A stretch of DNA of 64,000 bases. It comes from Paragordius varius (taxonomy: Eukaryota > Nematomorpha). The notes below the pieces were generated by a model. That model saw only the letters and a program-made list of their open reading frames with translations. It did no database searches and had not been told where the DNA came from. Positions 56,401-64,000 of this stretch are shown in pieces. The stretch is taken from the NCBI GenBank assembly GCA_964247055.1, contig OZ176050.1, forward strand, positions 10,850,001 to 10,914,000, read 5' to 3'. Both the position numbers and the translations under genes were made by a program. How positions within the stretch are numbered: position 1 is the first letter of the stretch; each line of letters begins with the position of its first letter.

Positions 56401-59400
56401 GGTTAAGTCAATTTTTTGGAGAACGTGTTGGACCATTCAATTTCAAATATGAATTTTGTTTACTTATTTTTGATCGCGCTGAACATAGTCGAGTCACTTT
56501 TTTGATTTAGGCCCTCTTTTTACCCGCTACCCCCGTAAAATGCCATTTTTTTCAAAAAAAAAACAAAGTCCACAAAAATATTTTTTTGATTGTATTTTTT
56601 TGTCCACGGTATGAGACTGTAAAAATTCGAGAAAGATTTTTCGTATTGCCTGTTAAAAGGCAAAAATTTTAGTCAAGCGTTTCTTTGATGATAGATGCTG
56701 AGTAAGGAGTATCTATCATATGCATAGCATGTTAAAAGATATATGGATATTAATACATTATTATCCTCATCTATCTATATATTTATAAAAATGGAAAATG
56801 CTGGCTTTGTGATCTACAGGAAAAACGGTAGACCCATTCAAATCCAAACTTCGAACCCCCCCCCCCCAGAAGTCCGAAGGACTTCCTCGGGCTGCGTAGC
56901 AGCACGAGATTCACGCTAGTTAAATATAAAATAATTTACCTAGGTCATCTTCAATTGGCAAAGTAAGTTCTTCTGATTCCGTAAATTCTATATATTATAG
57001 AGTACATATATTTGTAAAATAATATGAAAAATCCTTTATCTTAAATAAAAATAAATTAAATTCCAAATATTACGTGTTTTATGATCAAGTGTTGTCGCAG
57101 TTTGATTATGTGGTAAAGTATGTTCCTTTGTCTGTTGAATAATTGTTACCGCAGATTGTTTTGATTTCGCACTATTGTGTGGATTATACTCATGGGATAT
57201 GCCTTTTTGCATATCGTTCGATAGGTGAGGTGACTGGCTTTGTTGAGAATTTATATTAGGTGGTAAACTGTTATTTAAATTGCTCGTGACAATTTGAGCG
57301 CTATGCTGGACATTTCGTGCAGAACCAAACCCAAAAGCTTCTTGCCAATCAGGGACAGTGGGAGTTAAAGTATTAGGACTTTTCGATGATTTAGAATGAG
57401 TAGTACCCAAAATAATTTTATCTCTATGACTTTGATTTTGTATATTTTGATTAAAATTTGGTTCGCGTTCTTCGCCCGTGGGTGAAACATCCAAAGAGCT
57501 AGCTTTAAGTGGTGAAACGTGGTTCAATAACTGTTTCCGTTTCCCATCTCGTAGCAAAAGGATATCTATCCGTTTTTTAGATCCGGCGTTGGAATTGGTA
57601 TTTGCATTTGTGAGTTGTTGTGTTGTGATGATAGGTTGAGAGTTATTTGACGCTGAGTTTGCCATACTATTTGTTGAATTGTATGTGTTAAAATTGTTGC
57701 TTTTAGTTTGATCCAATTGTTTTGTAGTAATACTAGAGTATTGCATTTGACGACTATCATTATAGTTATTATTGTTAGGAGTGTCATCTGAGGCAGAGTA
57801 ATTATTTTCAAAATCATTCGACGATACAAGTTTTTCTTCATTTATATTTACCTCATAATTTGTTAGTAGTTTATGATCACCTGATTCGTGATTTAAATGC
57901 AATGACGTTTCATGAGATACATTGTAATTTGTATGATCTTTAGAATTGTTGGTATTCTGATTTAATGGGACGATGTTTTCATCTTGAGAGGATGAGGATT
58001 TAACACGTTGGTTATACGAATTGATTTCGTTAATAAGATTCAAAATTTCGGCATTACTTATATGATGATGTTGCTGGGGTTCCGTTTGACCATGATATTC
58101 GTTTGTCATATAGTTTGAGTTTTTAAGAGCGTCTGATATATTATTATTCTCAGCTAAGAAATCCTTAGTATTTAGATCATTCGTGTCCTTCCTAATCGTA
58201 TTTTCGGTTGTTTCGTCTTCTGTCACCCAATGTGATCCATCTTTAGACAACTTAACAGTCGGTGATTTAGGGCTGTTATTGGAAAACACGGTAGGTAACG
58301 AGAATCCCTGATCTGCAAAGTATGAAAGGGAAGATAAATTTTCAGTTTCTCTATCCTGAAGAAATATATCTTCATTCCGGTTTATGTTATTTCTACTATT
58401 ATTGTGGTTAGAATTCACATCACCTGGGTCTGTGCTGGAAAATAATTTCTTAAAACTATGACTATTAATGTTGGCGGCACTATTTTGTCTAATATGTCCA
58501 TGAACGTAGGGCGTACTACATAATATAAAATTATAAGTTTTAATTTAAAGAATGTCAAAAAATTATTAAAATACCCTTGTATCAATATATTGGCTGTTAA
58601 AACTACGCAATTTTATCATATAATATATTTTCTAAGCGACAAATTATAAACTAGCTAATCATAATTTAAAAAAAATTCACATTAATTACCTTTCATAATT
58701 TGTGGTGGTGGATCTACGATGACTCGATAAACTTTTGCTATGTCCATCAAAATTTTTATAATCATTATTATCTGTTGTATTTGTTGTACTATCAATGTCT
58801 ATGGTATTTATATTGCCAAAATTTGTATTGTGGTTATTTGTTGATATTGGATAATTATTTGCACTGCTTCGTGTTGCACTATGAGATCTATTTTGATGAT
58901 ATGGAGGAGGGTAAGAAGTATTGTTATTACCATAACCAAGGGTATTTTTGCTGGCATTACGTTCCCCTCTGTGATTATTCCACGTGCTGCGTATTTCCTC
59001 TTTGGCTATTAATTTGGAATCACTGATTAAGCGCCGATTATGTTGATTGGTATTGGCATTATAATTGTTATTCAAAAGATTCGTATTCCAATGGGATAAA
59101 ACGGATGATTTTGTTGAACCCTGAACATTGTTGCTATCGAGTGTGGTGCTATTATAATTTTCTTGCTGATAACTTGAGGCAACATTGAATTGGCGTGTAT
59201 GATCTGTCGTACTTCGACGGCCAGATATACGGTCATTTCTATTAAATTATATTGTTTATCATGTCTGATTAAAAATACATTGCTAGTTATTTTATATAAC
59301 AATAGCATTTATCCAAAGTAAAGAGCTATATTATTGGCTAAAAGCAGGAAAAAGCGAAAAAAAAACATTTTAAATTTATGCACCAGCTTTAATCCAAAAT

Positions 59401-62400
59401 TATGGCTCTAAATGCCAAATAGGTATAGTCAATAGTGTTTAACAAAAAATATCATTTTAATTAGAGATTATTTTTTACGTTTGACAAAGATTACTAATAG
59501 TAATCGAAAATTCAAAATAAATTCATACATTTTTAGTGATTAATAATTGCAATAAAAATACTTTACCAATTATTAGCGTAATAATGAAAAAAAAATGTTT
59601 AAAAAAATCGCGAATAATTCCCTTATGACCTTTACGGTAAAAAGGTAAAATGGATGCTTTGCTCCCCTACTAATAAACACCTTAAAAATATAAACGAAAT
59701 ATTTATAAATAAATGACAATTAGTATCTATCTGAATACTTTTGCAACATTATTTATCAGACAACTTTTTAATTAATGCGTGTTTTTAATGGTAATTGATT
59801 AACGTTTCTAAAATTATTAATAAAAATTAATTTGACTTTCGAAATAAAATTAAATTTTAGCAGACGAATAATAAATAAGTGAAAAAGAAAATTTACCAAT
59901 CAAAATTGCCAAAACGATGATGCGTTATACAAAGTTCAAATGATATAAATTATAAATAGGTTCAATATACACCAAAGTCCGGGCAAAAAAAGATCTGACA
60001 GTATTTATAAAATTTTAGCAATGTATTTTTATTCATACTTACAAATTTTATCTCAAAATTGATTTACATGGTAAAAGGGAAAAAAAATAAATCCCAAAAT
60101 TTGATCACAAAAATAATTTAACGTAAACTACTTACATGTGAAAATCATCTTTGGTAGTTGACATAGTATTTGTAGAATATATTGCGCTTGATTTATCATA
60201 ATTTGCGGTTGTTGTACTACTGTGTTTATTATTATTGGTATTGCGTTTTGAATTGGCATTTTGACTATAGTATTGTTGAAGCAAGTTTTTGTGGTGAGAA
60301 ACTGAAGTAACCACATTGCTGTTTTTTCTGTCGTATAAAGTGGTATTGTCATAATTTCTGTCGATCCGATCGTTGTTATTGTAATTATTATTTTGTGATG
60401 AAGTTGCGGTCGGCGGTGATTTGGACCGAGAATAATTGCTAAAAATGAGCCAGTAATCAATTAGTAAAAACATTTTAAGATAAAAAAAAATTAAATAATA
60501 TAATTCATTGTAATTCTCTTTAACACCGAAAAACTTTTATATGGTAAATTTTACATTATAAATGTGTATTATTTTTTTATTTTGCACGATGAATACCTTC
60601 ATCGTTAACCCCACAATAATTAAGTATAATGTTAAAACCAGGGGTTTAAGAGATATGGCATGGGGTCGCATTTTATGACTTAAACTATAGATTTAATCGC
60701 ATTAGAAACAAAAATATGCAAAAAACATGCGTATCAATAAACATTCCTATTATTTTACCAAATTAAATTTTTGGCCAATAATTTTCTGCTATATAAAATC
60801 TTTTTATGCAAAGCCGTCGATTATATTTAAAATGATTGATTAACAAAATTTTATTATTTTTCAATCGCATAGATTTCTAATAAATGACGAATATTTAATA
60901 AATACAAACAAAGGTATACTAATAATGATAATCGCATCGTTTTTTTTAATAACATGTTAAAAAATTAATACAATTAAATAAACCAAATAATTAATTATTT
61001 TGTTAAAATTGGATAATTTATCAATAATTGATGAAATTATTATGGTATATCTCTCTTAGTATATTTTCTGTTTATACTTTGATTTTATAATAAAATGAGA
61101 CAAAGATTATTTGTAGCATCGAAAATTAATGCAATAAATTAAATTATTGTAAATCCACTATTAATACAATAATATTTCAGGGCAGACAATGTCCAATAAT
61201 TAATTATTTGATTCTTAAATTTGATTTGTAAAACTCTAAAAAATATTTCAATATTTCGAAAATGGATTATTTTATAATTAAGGGCCGTCAAATAAATATA
61301 ACAATTAAGAAAATATACCTTAAACGTTTGCGATGATTCCCATTATTAAATGTGGATGAATAATGAGATGATATGTTATGAGAAGTATTTTGCAAAGTGT
61401 CATAATCTTGAACGCTATCATTGTGTTTGATAATATGAGAATTATCTTTGGCCTAAACACCACAAAAAAATTTTTGTGAGCAAATATCCATAATATATAA
61501 TAAAATAGTCGGAGGAAAACAATTGTAGCCTAAATTTAATAATATCTGTATACAAATCATTTTAAGCTGATAACAAAATAAGATTCAAAAATCTTGGGTA
61601 ATTTATATATTGTGTAAAAAGATTTTAAAAACAAAATATTAAAATAAATCAAAATACCTGAAACTTAGCTAAAGAGTTATGATGTGAAAGGGTGGGTGGT
61701 GGTGAAAAAGATGTCCTGGTTAAAAATTGCGACAAGTTATTCGTTTTAAAATCTTTATTATTATTATAATTTTGTCTTTTTGTTATATTGCTATTGCTAT
61801 TATTGGTACTGTATGAGAGAGAATTTGGTGAAAAATTGAGGTTATTGTTATTAAATGGTTGATTAGATGTGCAAGTGGTGGATGATATCATTGGTAAATA
61901 ATGGTTTATGAGATCTAAAAACAGTTTTAAATGTTATGTATTATTAAAAGAAGTGGTAAAATTGATTCCATTCAAAAAAAATAAATTTATTTATTTTCAA
62001 AAAAGGGTCATGCATGAGCCATGTATTTTCCCCCACTATTTGGATAATTTTAGTAAAAGGTAATTGTAAAAATCTTAATTAAAGGTTGATTTATAGCACA
62101 ATCTGGTCCATTTCAAAATGCAAAATAATATACCGGGTGAAATCGATGATGATATAGTTTTGGTCACTGTCGTAGTGGTTGTGACAAAATATATGCGCTG
62201 TCTATTATTATTATTATTATTGTTTGTGCCAATGTTATCAGTGGGATCAGCACAGGCAATCGATTCATTTTGGGTGTTGCTATTTATGAATAGGAAATGA
62301 TGATGTTGTTTAGATGACCCATTCAACAATGAAGATTGTGGAGAATTATTATTATTTGTATTATTATTATGGTATTTCAAATCGTCTTCCATTTCATTCA

Positions 62401-63995
62401 TACGATAATATTCATCTTTATCATTGACAAGTTCGTAAAGTGTGGTTGGACTAAAACTACTTCTCCCATTAACTGTAACATTAAATACTTAATATATTGA
62501 CGAAAAAATATACCCAAGTAAATTTGTAATCATAAATGGCATCGAAGCATTAAAGCAGTGGTTCCCAACTTATAAAGAACTCAAAAAAATATCAAATGTA
62601 TTTAAAAATTAATCTGTACAATTTCGCACATCTCCCAATAAAATTATTTTAATATTTATGAATGCGTAAAGACTCTTTAATATTTAATGCATAACTTTTG
62701 AGGGGTGCAATTGATAATAAGGGAAAAAACTTTGATTAAAAAAGGATGATTTTGGGGACCACTGCGCTCAAAAAGCACAATTCAACACAACAAATCAAAG
62801 TCTCATACAATTCCTGAATGTATTATTGGAGGTTAGATTAAACGTGGTAGTGCTAGTGTTTGTCGTTGTTAGCACAAAAGTTGTAACATTCACATCTGTT
62901 GTATTACCATCATCCTCCATATAATTATTAATGTTTGATGTAGATATCAGGTTTAGCCCATCAGTCGTTGTCCCATCAAAAGAACCTAACAGGCAAATGG
63001 GTAAGGCGGGAGAAGGACTTCCACAAACCTCAATGAGTAAGCGTTGCTCATATTCTTGATGTTTGCCGGCTTGCATTTCTTCTTTGGTAAAACTTGCTCC
63101 ATCCTCACCCATTTCATGCAAATACATACAATCCTAAAAGTAAATGAAAAAAAAATTGTCAGACACGAACATAATTGAAAACCCAAACCAGAGAATTCCT
63201 AAACGCAAATATTTAAACAAATCCATATACATAGGAGACACACACACAAAATTCTTTTTAATTCCATGAAAAACACTAATTTTCCGTTAAAAAAATGATG
63301 GGGCCATTTTTATAATAATATAACTTGTAACATTTAGTAATAGGTAGAAACCATCTCATAAAAAACTGTGATTTTCCAACGAAATATACATTAATCTATA
63401 ATTGTACAAAAAAATATTTATAGAGTGAGTTAAAAACAACTTACAGTTTTGGGACAAGAGGAACCCTTGAGGAAATGACTGCAATATTTTGTTGTACCAA
63501 GACTAGCCTTAACAGTCCTCCCGTCCATAGCATGATTTTGGTTAATGAATTGAATAGCTCTAAGCGCATCTTCGCTCCGGAAAAAAGTAATGTATGCACT
63601 TGCAGTGGGACCCTGATTACAATATTGCAAAATTAATAAATTAACATTAAATTTATAAATAATTAGTTTAATAATATAGCACGCATGTACCCCGGTGCCA
63701 GCATAAGTTGTACTGGTATTCACAACAACTTTGTTAATCTTCCCAAATCTACCAAAAAATTCTGGCTTTTTCAACACTTCAACATCGGCCAACTTTTGAG
63801 TTAATCCAACAACGAATAAAAGATTCTTTTGGACAACTCTAATTATACGTATAAAAAAATAAAAGATGAATATAATTTTAATATGTAGTGAAATATGAAC
63901 TATACCTGACTTGGGACAAAAGTTTTCGACTTTCCGACACCTTTTGTTTCTTTTGTAAATCCTTTTGCCTTTTCTCATTCTTAATTTTTTGCAAT
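50450..63995 (-). CDS. C NOT4: CNOT4, E3 ligase subunit of the CCR4-NOT complex (RING part off-window), greatly enlarged
   Basis: CNOT4 is a RING E3 ligase associated with the CCR4-NOT complex. Eighteen exons join in phase: 63995-63906, 63838-63691, 63612-63445, 63133-62809, 62472-62134, 61914-61658, 61452-61319, 60438-60136, 59238-58690, 58515-57074, 56987-56940, 53981-53859, 53743-53573, 53459-52989, 52599-52471, 52347-52054, 51823-51290, 51060-50450. Conserved parts: the linker QKIKNEKRQKD; the RRM (VVQKNLLFVVGLTQKLAD, FGRFGKINKVVV, ASAYITFFRSEDALRAIQ, DGRTVKASLGTTKYC); a C3H1 zinc finger (YCSHFLKGSSCPK-DCMYLHE); SFTKEEMQAGKHQEYEQ; and the C-terminal motifs DWQEAFGFGSA and EDDLGFDPWNESSKALEEL. 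About 2,045 residues are encoded here, versus about 575 for the whole human protein. The excess is Asn/Ser/Gln/Thr-rich low-complexity sequence. The N-terminal RING exons lie beyond the right edge. Confidence 0.92.
54144..56919 (+). mobile_element. Helitron-like tandem array in a CNOT4 intron
   Basis: Starts A|TCTATATATTTATAAAAATG (54144), a typical Helitron 5' TC end, and ends CTAG|T (56916-56919), about 12 nt after a hairpin (GCTGC-GTA-GCAGC within CGGGCTGCGTAGCAGCACG, 56888-56906), the usual 3' signature. The 5' end sequence recurs at 55712 and about 56774, so three starts precede one 3' end. Between them lie units of about 513 bp: landmarks CCAATCAAATCCAAATAT at about 54206, 54720, 55233, 55775, 56288 and 56835. 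The blocks hold three, two and a partial unit. Each unit itself contains two diverged halves (both include CAAAGTCCACAAAA or AGAAGTCCACAAAA). Nothing resembling Rep/helicase is present, so it is non-autonomous. The repeated minus-strand open frames within it merely reflect the repeats. Confidence 0.68.
62556..62764. mobile_element. hAT-like MITE in a CNOT4 intron
   Basis: Starts CAGTGGTTCCCAACTT and ends GGGGACCACTG, the inverted ends common in animal hAT elements. Length 209 bp. No clear 8-bp duplication remains at the flanks. Confidence 0.65.
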
Positions 63996-64000
63996 CTAAA

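Noticed and set aside
59072-59308. A separate open frame starting ATGTTGTTAT-type on the minus strand
   Set aside because: It is a shifted frame over a CNOT4 exon whose proper frame joins in phase on both sides.

Overview
The window is AT-rich eukaryotic DNA (my impression is roughly 70% AT or more) with intron-containing genes typical of an animal: a cadherin, an ankyrin/SOCS-box protein, Aurora kinase, CNOT4, DNase II and glutaminyl cyclase. Introns fall into two size classes. One class is extremely short (21-36 nt, found in six genes) and the other is hundreds to thousands of bases. Introns of 21-25 nt are rare in animals; dicyemids and orthonectids are known for very short introns, but these sequences do not let me assign a lineage. 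Because many exons are too small to stand out as open frames, I rebuilt genes from splice sites and checked reading phase across every junction.

Layout, left to right: 422-750 (-) first two exons of proteasome subunit beta type-2; 1.0-6.8 kb nested DNA transposons and a dead mariner; 8.06-10.16 kb (-) ankyrin-repeat SOCS-box protein; 10.5-15.5 kb (+) membrane-anchored glutaminyl cyclase whose last intron holds an inverted Ty3/gypsy fossil; 16.4-17.5 kb an inverted-repeat element; 17.96-18.25 kb (-) a small roadblock-type dynein light chain sharing a 73-bp promoter region with DNase II (18.3-21.2 kb, +); 21.6-24.3 kb (+) an unrecognised secreted protein; 24.3-26.7 kb a composite transposon; 27.4-33.2 kb (+) the 3' part of a non-classical cadherin; 33.5-36.5 kb a dead RTE-like LINE; 36.6-40.4 kb transposons, a minisatellite and a GC-richer insertion ending just before the Aurora kinase start; 40.4-42.2 kb (+) a complete compact Aurora kinase; 42.9-44.0 kb small transposons; 44.36-49.0 kb (+) an unrecognised secreted 207-residue protein with dibasic sites; 50.45 kb to beyond the right edge (-) a greatly enlarged Asn-rich CNOT4, with a Helitron-like tandem array in one intron.

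The genes are not an operon and serve unrelated housekeeping and surface or secretory roles. The main general observations are the ultrashort introns, very short 3' ends in which AATAAA can overlap the stop codon, and a readable order of transposon insertions, including a piggyBac-like element inside a hAT-like element inside a long-inverted-repeat element.
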